Below, in pieces: positions 7,791-16,556 of a stretch of DNA of 64,000 nt (the stretch's first letter is position 1; every line of letters begins with the position of its first letter). The position numbers and the translations under genes are program-made. The notes under the pieces were generated by a model that made no database searches, was not told the DNA's origin, and was given only the letters and a program-made list of their open reading frames with translations. Source of the DNA: Rivularia sp. PCC 7116 (GTDB lineage Bacteria > Cyanobacteriota > Cyanobacteriia > Cyanobacteriales > Nostocaceae); contig NC_019678.1 in assembly GCF_000316665.1 (NCBI RefSeq), positions 4,836,001-4,900,000 on the forward strand, read 5' to 3'.

Positions 7791-9125
7791 TTACCGAATC
7801 TTCTTACCAGTCAATGCTTCTCGTACATCTAACATGGCTGTATATGTGGGTAAGATATGCAAAGTTTCGTTTTCGGGGGTATTTTCCAAAGCAGTTGTAA
7901 TTGCTTTTCGTAAATCTTCTTCGACAATTAAGTTCAAATTTCGATCCGCAGAATTTTCGCTGTAGCGCAGGCGTAAAGCCATATCATAAACGCGATCGCC
8001 GCTGACAATTAAGGTACCTCCCCGCTGTACCAATTTCTCGGTATCAACATCCCAAATCCAGGATACGTCTTCCCCATCCTGCACTCTATCGTTCAAAACC
8101 AGCAAAGTTGTTTTATTATTACTTTCGGTAACTACACGAATGGTTTCGTTAGTACCTACCGGATTTTTTGATAGCAAAATACGTACTTGCTTGCCATTTA
8201 TGGTTAATTCTTCCGCACGCCCAAAGGCTGGTTGAAATTTGGGAATTGCTTTACGGATGTTAGCTTCGTCAATTCCTAATTCTTTAGCGGCAGTGGCTGC
8301 GGCTAAGGTATTGTATTTGTTATAAAGTCCTACTAAAACTTGTTCCCATTCGCGACTTTTTAAATCGGGTTCGCTTTTCGCAAAGCCACAGCTCGAACAA
8401 GTATAATCTCCTAAATGGGATAGATATACACCTTCATAATCTAAAGAATGTCCGCAATTAGGACAATAAATTGAATCTACTGCATGGGGAATCGCTTCTA
8501 GATACTTTTCCGGTTCGTTTAAACCAAAAAATACTACTTTTTGGGATAGCTGCTGTCCTAAGTAAGATAAAGTCGGATCGTCAGCGTTGGGAATAACTAC
8601 TGTATCGGGAGCCAAAGTAGAAATTGCTTTTGTCCAGCGCTTGCTAATAGAATCTACTTCACCATATCTATCAAGCTGATCGCGAAATAAATTTAAACAA
8701 AGAATTACTTTTGGTTGAATAGGCTGCAATACTTTAGCAACGATATTTTCATCAACTTCTAAAATGGCGTAATCTACATTTAAATTACCAATCAAGTTGG
8801 TACTTTCCATCAAAGCAGTTACCAAACCATTTTCCAGATTAGCCCCAGTAGAATTATGAGCAACCCGGAAACCTTGCTCTTCCAACATGGTGCGTAATAG
8901 TAAAGACGTAGTCGTTTTACCATTGGTACCAGCAATTAAAATAATGCCATGTTTAACCTGCTGGCTCAAAGATTGCAAAAGTTTGGGTTCAATACGTCGT
9001 GCAATTGAACCAGGTAAAACAGAAGCTGCACCCAAACGCAAAGTACGGACTCCAAAAGTCACGCTTTTTGCAGCAGACACAGCCAAACCAAGCCTGAGTT
9101 TATCTATAAATTGAACTTTTGCCAC
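7791..9125 (-). CDS. murT: Lipid II isoglutaminyl synthase, Mur ligase subunit MurT
   Basis: 444 aa, GTG start. Mur-ligase central domain with P-loop GTNGKTTTSLL (66-76), VDYAILEVDE, LFRDQLDRYGE and NADDP motifs. A Cys4 zinc ribbon (YCPNCGH ... YTCSSCGFAK, about 219-248) is the MurT hallmark not found in MurC-F. C-terminal DUF1727-type domain (LLSKNPVGTNE, LNDRVQDGEDVSWIWD). MurT/GatD is best known from Gram-positive bacteria; it is also found in cyanobacteria. Catalyses ATP-dependent amidation of D-Glu in lipid II at the inner face of the plasma membrane. Confidence 0.92.
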   Translation of the reverse strand: MAKVQFIDKLRLGLAVSAAKSVTFGVRTLRLGAASVLPGSIARRIEPKLLQSLSQQVKHGIILIAGTNGKTTTSLLLRTMLEEQGFRVAHNSTGANLENGLVTALMESTNLIGNLNVDYAILEVDENIVAKVLQPIQPKVILCLNLFRDQLDRYGEVDSISKRWTKAISTLAPDTVVIPNADDPTLSYLGQQLSQKVVFFGLNEPEKYLEAIPHAVDSIYCPNCGHSLDYEGVYLSHLGDYTCSSCGFAKSEPDLKSREWEQVLVGLYNKYNTLAAATAAKELGIDEANIRKAIPKFQPAFGRAEELTINGKQVRILLSKNPVGTNETIRVVTESNNKTTLLVLNDRVQDGEDVSWIWDVDTEKLVQRGGTLIVSGDRVYDMALRLRYSENSADRNLNLIVEEDLRKAITTALENTPENETLHILPTYTAMLDVREALTGKKIR

Positions 9126-9229
9126 AAACGTACCCTAAAAGATATAAGTTTTAAATTTAATAAGCGTGAGTTTAGCGAATCCCCGGAGAAAAATCTAGCC
9201 TTAACGTAACAAATAAGGGAGATAGGCTA

Positions 9230-9330
9230 ATAGTTAATAGGTAATGGGTGATAGTGATGGGGAGAGAAAAAACCAAGAATTAGCAATTCCCAATTACCAA
9301 TGCCCAATTCCCAATTCCCAATTTATTTTT
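9230..9330. repeat. Short tandem heptamer repeats (CCAATTA/CCCAATT family)
   Basis: In the 307-bp gap between murT and the divergent thylakoid gene: runs of CAATTCCCAATTACCAATG and CCCAATTCCCAATT. These are short tandemly repeated heptanucleotides typical of heterocystous cyanobacteria. The rest of the gap (9331-9432) presumably holds the promoter of the next gene; no box is clear. Confidence 0.65.
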
Positions 9331-9432
9331 GACCTTTAACCCGTTATGCGCTCAGAATATTTATATATCCATATGTTGAAACTAATTTCAGCACAAAGTA
9401 AAAACAATATCTAGCTTAAAAGGTTGCTTTGG

Positions 9433-10017
9433 ATGAATAAATTAAAGTCGTATATTTTACATATGTTTTCTTACAGTTGGCAGCGCTGTTTGTCTTTGTT
9501 GATGTTAATAAGTTGTATCCTACTTACAACTGTGCATCCCGTATTAGCAGCTATCAATGACGATACTTATGAAGGCAATATTTTTATGGTTTATGCTGGC
9601 AACGGTTCGCTGGTTCCCGCACATGCAACTTTAGCCGAAGCTTTAGCAAATCATAAGCCTGCCATGATAGCTTTCTACGTGGATGACAGTAGCGATTGCA
9701 AAGAATACGCTGTTGTTATTTCCCGCATACAGTCATATTACGGTAAAGCGGCAGAAATTATTCCTGTAGACGTAGATAGAATTCAACTCGAAGCCAATGA
9801 TTCTCCTACCCAACCAGATTATTACTATGCCGGTGGTGTACCTCAAGTAGTAGTATTTAATCAAGAGGGAGATGTGATTTTAAACAAAAAAGGGCAAGTA
9901 CCTTTTGAAGAAATAGATGACAAGTTTAGAGAAGTGTTTGATTTACTACCGCGTTCTGAATCCGTAGAATTAAGACGCCGTTCCTTTAATGAGTTCAGTA
10001 GCGAGTTATCTGAATAA
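9433..10017 (+). CDS. Thioredoxin-fold thylakoid protein, PSI-accumulation-factor-like
   Basis: 194 aa from ATG at 9433 (an in-frame TTG at 9424 is less likely). N-terminal signal/anchor (about 15-38, ending HPVLAA), then a thioredoxin-like domain: PAMIAFYVDDSSDCKEYAVV, where only one Cys of the usual WCxxC pair remains, IIPVDVDR, and the cis-Pro-type GGVPQVVVF. Resembles the membrane-anchored thioredoxin-like proteins linked to photosystem I accumulation in cyanobacteria (Synechocystis Slr1796 type, recalled). Expected in the thylakoid lumen or periplasm. Followed by a strong terminator. Confident about fold, less about role. Confidence 0.65.
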   Translation: MNKLKSYILHMFSYSWQRCLSLLMLISCILLTTVHPVLAAINDDTYEGNIFMVYAGNGSLVPAHATLAEALANHKPAMIAFYVDDSSDCKEYAVVISRIQSYYGKAAEIIPVDVDRIQLEANDSPTQPDYYYAGGVPQVVVFNQEGDVILNKKGQVPFEEIDDKFREVFDLLPRSESVELRRRSFNEFSSELSE

Positions 10018-10022
10018 CTTAT

Positions 10023-10056
10023 AGTGCCGAAAAATTTGTTCGGCACTTATTTTTTA
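10023..10056 (+). terminator. Rho-independent terminator
   Basis: Stem AGTGCCGAA (10023-10031) / TTCGGCACT (10039-10047) followed by TATTTTTTA, just after the thioredoxin-fold gene. Confidence 0.8.
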
Positions 10057-10179
10057 GTGATATCTAATACTGCAATCTCCAAAATGAGAGGGTAATATCT
10101 AAGGGTCAGTTCTGAAGTATTTGCTTTCTTACTGCTAACTGATAATTGGTAAATATAATAATTATTAGAGTGTATTCTG

Positions 10180-10788
10180 ATGTCAGAAGTTTACACTACC
10201 GAGGAATTAATTCAAATTTTGACAGAGGAGCGCCAAGCTTGTCTGACAGGAAAACGTTTGAAGTTAGATGTGAAGGTATCTGGTAATCCTGTAATTGACC
10301 AGTTTATCAAAACAGAAGGATTGCAAAAGTTTACTGCCTATCAAGACTTTAAAGCTGCCATTCATGAATACCAAAGAGAACATCAGGTTTCGGGTATTGT
10401 ATGGCGAGAGGTGAATGTTAAAGGCAATAATTTATGTTACCCAGAAGTCGATGGGCAGTTAATTGCGCTACAGAATGATTTGAAAATATTAGAGTCTGCC
10501 ACAAATTCAATTTTAGAATTTTGGTATAAAGTTACTATTGGTATGGAGTTTTATTTAAGTGTTAGTAATGGCAAGCAGTATCAAAAAATTAGTATAGAAG
10601 ATATTAAAAGAATAGAAACTAGAACTCAATGGGCTAGTTTATGGAAATGGGAAAATTCTAACTTTTTAGAAATCATTTTACAGTTGGGATGGGGAAAGCC
10701 CGAAGAAGCTTGTTATAAAAGGGGTTTCCCCGCTGCTGGTAGTGAATTTATCCATGCTGTTAATCCCGGCAAACAACCTATTGGTTAA
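10180..10788 (+). CDS. Conserved-looking hypothetical protein, 202 aa
   Basis: Not recognised. 202 aa, soluble, no signal peptide. Begins MSEVYTTEELIQILTEERQA, with an N-terminal helical region, a middle GIVWREVN and LCYPEVDGQL, and a Trp-rich stretch WASLWKWENSNFLEIILQLGWG, ending in AVNPGKQPIG. Monocistronic with its own upstream gap of 160 bp. Codon use resembles neighbours, so probably a real lineage-specific gene. Confidence 0.6.
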   Translation: MSEVYTTEELIQILTEERQACLTGKRLKLDVKVSGNPVIDQFIKTEGLQKFTAYQDFKAAIHEYQREHQVSGIVWREVNVKGNNLCYPEVDGQLIALQNDLKILESATNSILEFWYKVTIGMEFYLSVSNGKQYQKISIEDIKRIETRTQWASLWKWENSNFLEIILQLGWGKPEEACYKRGFPAAGSEFIHAVNPGKQPIG

Positions 10789-11115
10789 ACCTCACCCTCA
10801 GTCCCTCTCCTTATTAAGGAGATGGATGTAACTGTATTCTACACAACTTAAACCGCTATAATTTAAGGTTTAAAAGTCTTGTAAATGATATTCGCCATTT
10901 CTTTTATAAATTTATTTAGTTAAATCTTAAAATTTGCATAAATCAAGGTGAAAAAACATCAGTAATTTATGCTTTTTGGTAAAAAAGTTTCTTTCTGTAG
11001 CTAGATGTAATCATGGTGAAAAATGAAATTTAATGGTACCAATTATGTTTTCGGGTTATTTCAGTATGAAATGAATTCCGAATACTTGATTTGATATTTA
11101 TTTTTTATATAAACA
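10789..11115. other. 327-bp intergenic region with REP-like end
   Basis: 10790-10830 carries AACCTCACCCTCAGTCCCTCTCC ending ...GGAGATGG in the style of the dispersed element at 4077 and 47761. The remainder is AT-rich with no clear promoter box. Confidence 0.5.
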
Positions 11116-12411
11116 ATGATTGTATCAATTCTGTTACGGCTGTTTATTGCATTATTGATACTCAGCTTAATTATTCTCATCGGTTTTTATTTCCGAGGAG
11201 CCTTTCGCGATCGCGTCAAATATCGAGTCAAGAATCCGCTCAAACCAGATGAACCAGAATTTCCGTATGCCTTAGCTAGCACGACAAATTCTTTTATTAG
11301 TAATGGGGTAGTTACCGATTTCTGGAATCAAGCTGCTGATATTCAACAAGCTCGTTTAGATGCTATCGGTAAAGCACAATATACAATTAACTTTGAAACT
11401 TTCTTTATGACTCCCGGTAAGAGAGCGGATGACTTTGCAATTGCCCTCGCCGAAAGAGCAGGTGCGGGTGTTGAAGTCAGGTTGATTGTAGATCAATACG
11501 GCACAAAAGATATATCTAAACAATACTGGCAGCGTTTGCGAGCAACGGGGGTAAAAGTATCCTTTTTCAATTCCTTTAACTGGAAAGCTCCTTTAGATTA
11601 TGCCGGTCGTACTCACCGTAAACTATTATTAATTGATAGTAAATTTGGTTTAGTCGGTGGTGCTGGTATTTCCGATCTTTGGGATGGTACCCAAAAAGAT
11701 GATGATACTCAGCCTTGGTTAGATGTAGAGATGCGTCTCGAAGGAGAAATTATTCAACTTTTAGAAGGAGTATTTTCGCAACACTGGACTTTTGAAGACT
11801 GTACTGCAAATTTCTCTAAGCAAAAGTTTCAAATTGCTGAGGATAACAAGAAACATCATTTAATGCTAGTAGTACCGGGAGCTAACCCAAGAATACGTTT
11901 TTCACCGATTCAGAATTTTAAATACAACAGTTTTATTTGTGCTACAAAAAGGATTTGGCTTGCTAGCCCTTATTTTTTACCCGATAAACATTCTATAAAC
12001 CTATTGGTAGAAGCAAAACAAAAAGGGGTAGACGTTCGCATTCTTACTACTAGCAAGCGTAGCGATAAAAAGCCCGTTTATTATGCTTCTTACGAGCATT
12101 ACGGTAAATTGCTTGAAGGTGGTGTCGAAATTTATGAATTTCAACCCAGCATGACTCACGCAAAATTGTTGTTAATTGATGATATTTGGGCAACAACTGG
12201 AAGTGCAAATTTTGACCCCCGCAGCCTTGTTCATAACGAAGAGTTAGATATTTGTAGCGCCCAGCCTGAATTAGTAGAAGGGATTAGAGATACTTTTGAA
12301 AAAGGTTTTACTCAAAGTAAACGCATTACTTATGATGAGTGGAAAAAACGCTCTTTAATTAAGCACAGAATATTGGGTAATATAGTTGATTTCTTTCAAT
12401 GGCAGTTGTAA
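11116..12411 (+). CDS. Phospholipase D-family protein, cardiolipin synthase-like
   Basis: 431 aa. N-terminal membrane segment (about 2-26), then two PLD domains each with an HKD motif: THRKLLLIDSKFGLVGG (H167) and THAKLLLIDDIWATTGS (H348), each followed by the family Ser/Asn turn (GGAGISD, GSANFDPRS). This is the architecture of bacterial cardiolipin synthase, which joins phosphatidylglycerol units, though other PLD transferases share it. ATG start. No operon partner; the egt cluster converges on it. Confidence 0.8.
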   Translation: MIVSILLRLFIALLILSLIILIGFYFRGAFRDRVKYRVKNPLKPDEPEFPYALASTTNSFISNGVVTDFWNQAADIQQARLDAIGKAQYTINFETFFMTPGKRADDFAIALAERAGAGVEVRLIVDQYGTKDISKQYWQRLRATGVKVSFFNSFNWKAPLDYAGRTHRKLLLIDSKFGLVGGAGISDLWDGTQKDDDTQPWLDVEMRLEGEIIQLLEGVFSQHWTFEDCTANFSKQKFQIAEDNKKHHLMLVVPGANPRIRFSPIQNFKYNSFICATKRIWLASPYFLPDKHSINLLVEAKQKGVDVRILTTSKRSDKKPVYYASYEHYGKLLEGGVEIYEFQPSMTHAKLLLIDDIWATTGSANFDPRSLVHNEELDICSAQPELVEGIRDTFEKGFTQSKRITYDEWKKRSLIKHRILGNIVDFFQWQL

Positions 12412-12516
12412 AAGGGAATTGGGCATGGGGCATTGGGCATTGTTCATAGGGTTAGATATTTTGGCATCGCAGGGCATTTGTCGATAGTACTTACGATAAA
12501 AATTATAAATACAATC

Positions 12517-12542
12517 GGGTGGACATAAATATATGCCCACCC
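12517..12542 (-). terminator. Possible terminator after egtD
   Basis: Minus strand GGGTGGGCAT ... ATGTCCACCC (9-10 bp stem with one G-U) seven bases past the egtD stop, followed by a T-rich but interrupted stretch. It could also serve the convergent PLD gene. Confidence 0.5.
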
Positions 12543-12548
12543 AATTAT

Positions 12549-13580
12549 TTAAGAAAGCTTAGAAAGTATTAAAGCAAACCATTGATTTTTATCTGTCCAG
12601 ATTTTTTGTGTAACTAAACCCTTGGTTTTAAGTAAATGCTGAATACCATCAATCTCAAATTTGCGAGATATTTCGGTATGGATTGTTTCGCCTTTTTCAA
12701 AGTTAAGTTTGAGGTTAAGGGTGCCTAATTCTGCTGTCTGAGTTTCTAAAGAGCGTAAATAGGTTTCTATTTGATGTTTTGTTTCATTGTAAAATGTCCA
12801 ATGTTCAAACTTTGTTGCGTCAAAATTACCGTCAAAGCGACGATTTAAATGATTCAATACGTTTAAATTAAAAGCAGCAGTGACTCCCGCAGCATCTCTA
12901 TAAGCTGGTTCTAAAATCTCTTTGGACTTATGCAAATCTACCCCCAGCAAGAAATATTCTCCTAACTGCAAACCAGCAGTAATCTGAGATAGAAATTCAT
13001 CGCATTTTTGGGGATTTAAATTACCCAAAGTACTGCCAATAAACCCAATCATGCGATTGGGTAATTCGCTTTGCTCTAATTCTCCTAAAGCTTGTTCGTA
13101 AGTTCCCGCTAATGCGTGAACCTTTAACCAAGGATAATCGACCAAAAGCTGTCTGGCACTTGCTTCTAAAATACCTGCACTAACATCTACAGGAAAATAG
13201 TGTAGAGGATAACCAAGCTTTTGGTAAGCATCTAACAAAATACGGGTTTTTGTTGAACTACCGCTACCGAGTTCAATAAATTCGCAAGCACCAGTTATCT
13301 GAGCGATTTCTTCAGCACAATTTTGTAAAATCGAAGTCTCGGTTCTGGTAACATAATATTCCGGTAGTTCGCAAATCTCTTCAAATAATTCAGAACCACG
13401 ATCGTCGTATAAGTAACGTGGAGGAAGGAATTTAGATTTATTAGTTAATCCTTCAACTACATCGCTTCCATCAGGAGAGGAAACTTCTTTCGTTCGCTGT
13501 TGTAAGTGTTGAACTTTTAAGCGACTTTCAACGCTTTGAGAGTAACCTACTTCGCTGCTGGTAGCTGGAGAAAATGTCAT
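12549..13580 (-). CDS. egtD: L-histidine N-alpha-methyltransferase EgtD
   Basis: 343 aa from the ATG at 13580 (an upstream in-frame TTG at 13631 lies within an inverted repeat and is unlikely). SAM-dependent methyltransferase of the EgtD/DUF2260 family: LPPRYLYDDRGSELFEEICELPEYY, ETSIL, FIELGSGSSTKTRILL (SAM site), FPVDVS, IGFIGSTLGNL, LLGVDLHK and AFNLNVL blocks. Makes trimethylhistidine (hercynine), the first step of ergothioneine synthesis. Lies 173 bp behind egtB in the same direction. Confidence 0.92.
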   Translation of the reverse strand: MTFSPATSSEVGYSQSVESRLKVQHLQQRTKEVSSPDGSDVVEGLTNKSKFLPPRYLYDDRGSELFEEICELPEYYVTRTETSILQNCAEEIAQITGACEFIELGSGSSTKTRILLDAYQKLGYPLHYFPVDVSAGILEASARQLLVDYPWLKVHALAGTYEQALGELEQSELPNRMIGFIGSTLGNLNPQKCDEFLSQITAGLQLGEYFLLGVDLHKSKEILEPAYRDAAGVTAAFNLNVLNHLNRRFDGNFDATKFEHWTFYNETKHQIETYLRSLETQTAELGTLNLKLNFEKGETIHTEISRKFEIDGIQHLLKTKGLVTQKIWTDKNQWFALILSKLS

Positions 13581-13605
13581 AAAAAATCTCGGTAGTTTGG
13601 GTTGA

Positions 13606-13629
13606 GAGGTTGCAATAATTGCAAACCTC
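13606..13629. promoter_or_regulatory. 24-bp inverted repeat upstream of egtD
   Basis: GAGGTTGCAAT-A-ATTGCAAACCTC, an almost perfect palindrome 26 bp before the egtD ATG. Could be an operator or a leader hairpin in the egtB-egtD spacer. No known factor is recognised. Confidence 0.35.
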
Positions 13630-13753
13630 AAACCAAACCAGATTACCAGCGAACAGTTACCACTGAACAGTTTTTAGTTAGGAATTATGATGTGGAAGCA
13701 GAAAATAGCATTGATAAATTGATTTCGCCCTATCTAGAATCTTTCCATATTCG

Positions 13754-15031
13754 TTACATAGCACAGCGAAATCCGGCGAACATCTGACGCAATCCGGGAT
13801 GATACCAATTACGAAAACTACTTCGTAAAGCCCAGGGGCGAGTAGCCCAACTTCCACCTTTGAGAACTCGATGCTCGTTGTCAAAATATATTTGGGAGTA
13901 GCCTTCGTAGGGATAATCTTCAAAGCCTTCATAGCCAAGAAACCAGCTATTAGTCCATTCCCATACGTTTCCTAAAGTATCGTATAACCCGTAAGTGCTT
14001 TGTCCTGATGGGTAAGCATTTACTGGGGTTGTTTGGCTGTGAATATTATTGTAGTTACACTTTTCAGGTGTCGGTTGTTGGTTTCCCCAAGGATAAATGC
14101 GACGACATTGCGATGTTTCATCCCAACTTGCAGCTTTCTCCCATTCAGCTTCTGTCGGCAAGCGCTTACCTACAAACTTCGCGTAAGCTTCTGCTTCATA
14201 CCAACTTACACCCCAAACCGGATTATTGTACCAAGCTGGATTGTCTTCCCAATAAAGCGGCTTTGTAGCTTGTTCTGCTTGCAACCATTCCCAACCAGCT
14301 TTCGACCACCACTGACGATTTTTATAACCCTCAGCTTCCATAAATATTCGATATTGCTTGCAAGTTACGGGATAGCGATCGATAGAGTATGTATCCAAAT
14401 AGACTTTGTGGCTAGAGCGTTCGTTATCAAGAGCATCCAGAGAATTGCTACCCATTTCAAATTCTCCCGCCCGAATTTGAATCATCTCGTTGAGAGGATT
14501 GGGAAGTAGGGGAGAAGAAGAACAAGAAAGATGCCAATAATTTTCTTTTAAATTCTTGGATTGTTGATTTTTGATTAACTCCAACACAAAACTAATAGTT
14601 TCACTATGCTGGCTTTCATGCTGTAGCAAAAAACGATATAAACGTTCTTGTTGTTTCAAATCAGTTTTTTCCATATGACAAAGAACGCGATCGCGAACTG
14701 TGTCGAGGAAATAAAGAGTTTCTGCTAAAGAAGGTAGTGTTACCCGCTGATTTTTTGGTAAGCCATCTGCTGTATACAACTTACAATATTGTGGAAACGA
14801 GCAAGGTAAAGCTGCTGTTCGTTCTAATATCCACAAAGATTCAGTATAGGCAATATGACCTAAATGCCAACCTACCGGGCTAAAGTCTGGATGAGCTTGA
14901 CTGCAAAAAGTCGTTTCATCCATACCTTTAAATAAAAGTAGGGTTTTAGCCCGACATTCAGTAAAAGCGTCAATCAGGCTTTGTTTTAAACTGGTTTGTT
15001 TTAAACTAGATTTGCTCAATTCTGATATCAC
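13754..15031 (-). CDS. egtB: Hercynylcysteine sulfoxide synthase EgtB
   Basis: About 425 aa from the GTG at 15031, which overlaps the end of egtC by 26 bp; the open frame extends further up to 15106 but inside egtC. N-terminal DinB-like iron domain (FSPVGWHLGHIAYTE and the metal motif HESQHSE), C-terminal FGE/sulfatase-modifying domain (GEFEMGSN, YPVTCKQY, PVWGVSWYEAEAYAKFVGKR, RLPTEAEWEKAA, GNVWEWTNSW, and the end FAGFRCAM). Non-haem iron enzyme that joins hercynine and gamma-Glu-Cys (or Cys) with O2. Translationally coupled to egtC by the overlap. Confidence 0.9.
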   Translation of the reverse strand: MISELSKSSLKQTSLKQSLIDAFTECRAKTLLLFKGMDETTFCSQAHPDFSPVGWHLGHIAYTESLWILERTAALPCSFPQYCKLYTADGLPKNQRVTLPSLAETLYFLDTVRDRVLCHMEKTDLKQQERLYRFLLQHESQHSETISFVLELIKNQQSKNLKENYWHLSCSSSPLLPNPLNEMIQIRAGEFEMGSNSLDALDNERSSHKVYLDTYSIDRYPVTCKQYRIFMEAEGYKNRQWWSKAGWEWLQAEQATKPLYWEDNPAWYNNPVWGVSWYEAEAYAKFVGKRLPTEAEWEKAASWDETSQCRRIYPWGNQQPTPEKCNYNNIHSQTTPVNAYPSGQSTYGLYDTLGNVWEWTNSWFLGYEGFEDYPYEGYSQIYFDNEHRVLKGGSWATRPWALRSSFRNWYHPGLRQMFAGFRCAM

Positions 15032-15794
15032 AATCTTTTCCAACACTGAGAATGCTATTTTCTGGAAACGAATTCCAATTACCTTTAAACAGCGGTTCGG
15101 AAGCAATGATTACGGAGTTTGAGAAAGTCGAATCATTTTCTAGCCAATATAGAGATGGTGATTGAGCTTCTACACTAAAACGAGAAGCTACAAGACGATT
15201 TCCATCACTGATTACTACATTCGCTAAAGTATAAGTATTATAAGTCTCTGTTAATTCTTTTAATTTAAGTAAAGTCAAGTGCAAAGCTTGCTCTAAACTT
15301 TTACCAGGATTATTTTGTAATTCGTTAAGTAACAGAGCAAAGATATGTTCCGAATCTGTAGTTCCATTTACCCACTGATAAATTTCATTACTTAGTTGTT
15401 TGCGTATAGGTCTGTATAGACTCTGACGAAACGTATCAATCTTACCATTATGAATAAACAATAAACCTTCTTTTTTAAATGGCTGACAATTACTTAGATC
15501 GAGAGCTTGTCCCAAAGTCGCGCTGCGAACATAAGACACTACGCAATCGGATTCTATATAACGACTCAGACCGGGCAAATTAGTATCATTCCAAATAGGT
15601 AACGAGCTTTTATAAGTATAAGGTTCGGTATCCTTTAGAGCATGATACCAACCTACGCCAAAGCCATCAGCATTAACGGTTCCCGACATCATTTCCTGGG
15701 GTTGATAGCTTTGAACTATCAGTGAATGTTCGTGGTTGTATAGTAAATTTTCCAAAGAAATAGACGAACCAAGATAAGCAAGTAATCGGCACAT
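15006..15794 (-). CDS. egtC: Gamma-glutamyl hercynylcysteine sulfoxide hydrolase EgtC
   Basis: 262 aa, class II glutamine amidotransferase fold. Starts MCRLLAYLG so that Cys2 becomes the N-terminal nucleophile after Met removal. Other family blocks: NADGFGVGWYH, SDCVVSYVRSAT, CQPFKKEGLLFIHNGKI, NGTTDSEHIFALLL. Removes the gamma-glutamyl group from the EgtB product. First gene of the egtC-egtB-egtD run; its stop lies inside egtB. No egtA or egtE is present in the window. Confidence 0.88.
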   Translation of the reverse strand: MCRLLAYLGSSISLENLLYNHEHSLIVQSYQPQEMMSGTVNADGFGVGWYHALKDTEPYTYKSSLPIWNDTNLPGLSRYIESDCVVSYVRSATLGQALDLSNCQPFKKEGLLFIHNGKIDTFRQSLYRPIRKQLSNEIYQWVNGTTDSEHIFALLLNELQNNPGKSLEQALHLTLLKLKELTETYNTYTLANVVISDGNRLVASRFSVEAQSPSLYWLENDSTFSNSVIIASEPLFKGNWNSFPENSILSVGKDCDIRIEQI

Positions 15795-16044
15795 AAAATC
15801 AGCGAACAGTTATCAGTGAACAGTGAACAGTTACCAGTTAGCAATTTATTGTTTCTTAATTCTTAATATGATGTCCTTCAAATTACCCATAATAGTCATT
15901 GCGAGTGAAGCGAAGCATTCCCAAGATCCTGCGGTTGCTTCCCACAGCGAACAATGACGGAAACAGATTTAGGAGTTAGGAATTAAATCATTAAGTAAAT
16001 TGACACTGGTAACTGATAAATAGTAACTGATAACTGATAACTAA
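15795..16044. repeat. Heptamer repeats around a REP-like element
   Basis: 15796-15845 (GAACAGT/TATCAGT units) and 15990-16050 (TAACTGA units) flank a separate hairpin-type element at 15895-15958. No gene is visible here. Confidence 0.65.
15895..15958. repeat. GTCATTG...CAATGAC repeat element
   Basis: Inverted ends GTCATTG (15895-15901) and CAATGAC (15952-15958), with internal GCGAGTGAAGCGAAGCATTC. This is the pattern of a REP/BIME-like palindrome often seen in bacterial intergenic DNA. Confidence 0.55.
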
Positions 16045-16422
16045 TTACTGATAACTGAATGCAGCGATCGCCAATGCACCCCAAGCAGCCATAAACGCTG
16101 CACCTCCTAATGGTGTTATTGCTCCTAGGATTTTAATGTCGCTCAAACTAAGAGCATATAAGCTTCCAGAAAAAATAAATATACCAATGATGAATAGCCA
16201 GCCACTGACAATTAAGCTTGCTGGTGGTGATTGGCTCTGGCTGAGCAAGATGGCAACCAACAACAACGCTAGAGCATGATACATCTGATAGCGAGCGCCA
16301 ACTTCAAAAATTTCCAAAGCTCGCTCGCTAAGCTTTTCTTTTAAAGCGTGAGAAGCGAAAGCCCCAGCAGCTACAGATAAACCACCGAATACTGCCGCTA
16401 GACTCATAAATATTTTGGTCAT
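16045..16422 (-). CDS. DUF423 family small membrane protein
   Basis: 125 aa with four predicted membrane segments. Family features: GGLSVAAGAFASHALK near the N-terminus, RYQMYHALALLLVA in the middle, and a C-terminal SLSDIKILGAITPLGGAAFMAAW. YgdD/DUF423 proteins are widespread inner-membrane proteins of unknown function. ATG start. Heptamer repeats lie on both sides; the last codons are followed at once by TAACTGATAACTGA repeats. Confidence 0.82.
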   Translation of the reverse strand: MTKIFMSLAAVFGGLSVAAGAFASHALKEKLSERALEIFEVGARYQMYHALALLLVAILLSQSQSPPASLIVSGWLFIIGIFIFSGSLYALSLSDIKILGAITPLGGAAFMAAWGALAIAAFSYQ

Positions 16423-16494
16423 GTCACTGAATTGATGATGAGTTGATGAAGCGATAGGGAACTAGAGGCTGGGGGATAAGGAGATGTAGAGAAA

Positions 16495-16556
16495 TGCAAT
16501 TACTAATTCCCAATTACCAATGCCCAATTACCAATTCCCAATGCTCAACTCCCATT
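16495..16556. repeat. CCAATTA/CCCAATG heptamer repeat
   Basis: Run of ATTCCCAATTACCAATGCCCAATTACCAATTCCCAATG between the DUF423 gene and the stop of the next gene. Confidence 0.65.

Noticed and set aside
13581-13631. TTG start extending EgtD by 17 residues
   Set aside because: The extension lies in the inverted repeat and has no ribosome site; the ATG at 13580 gives the usual EgtD length.
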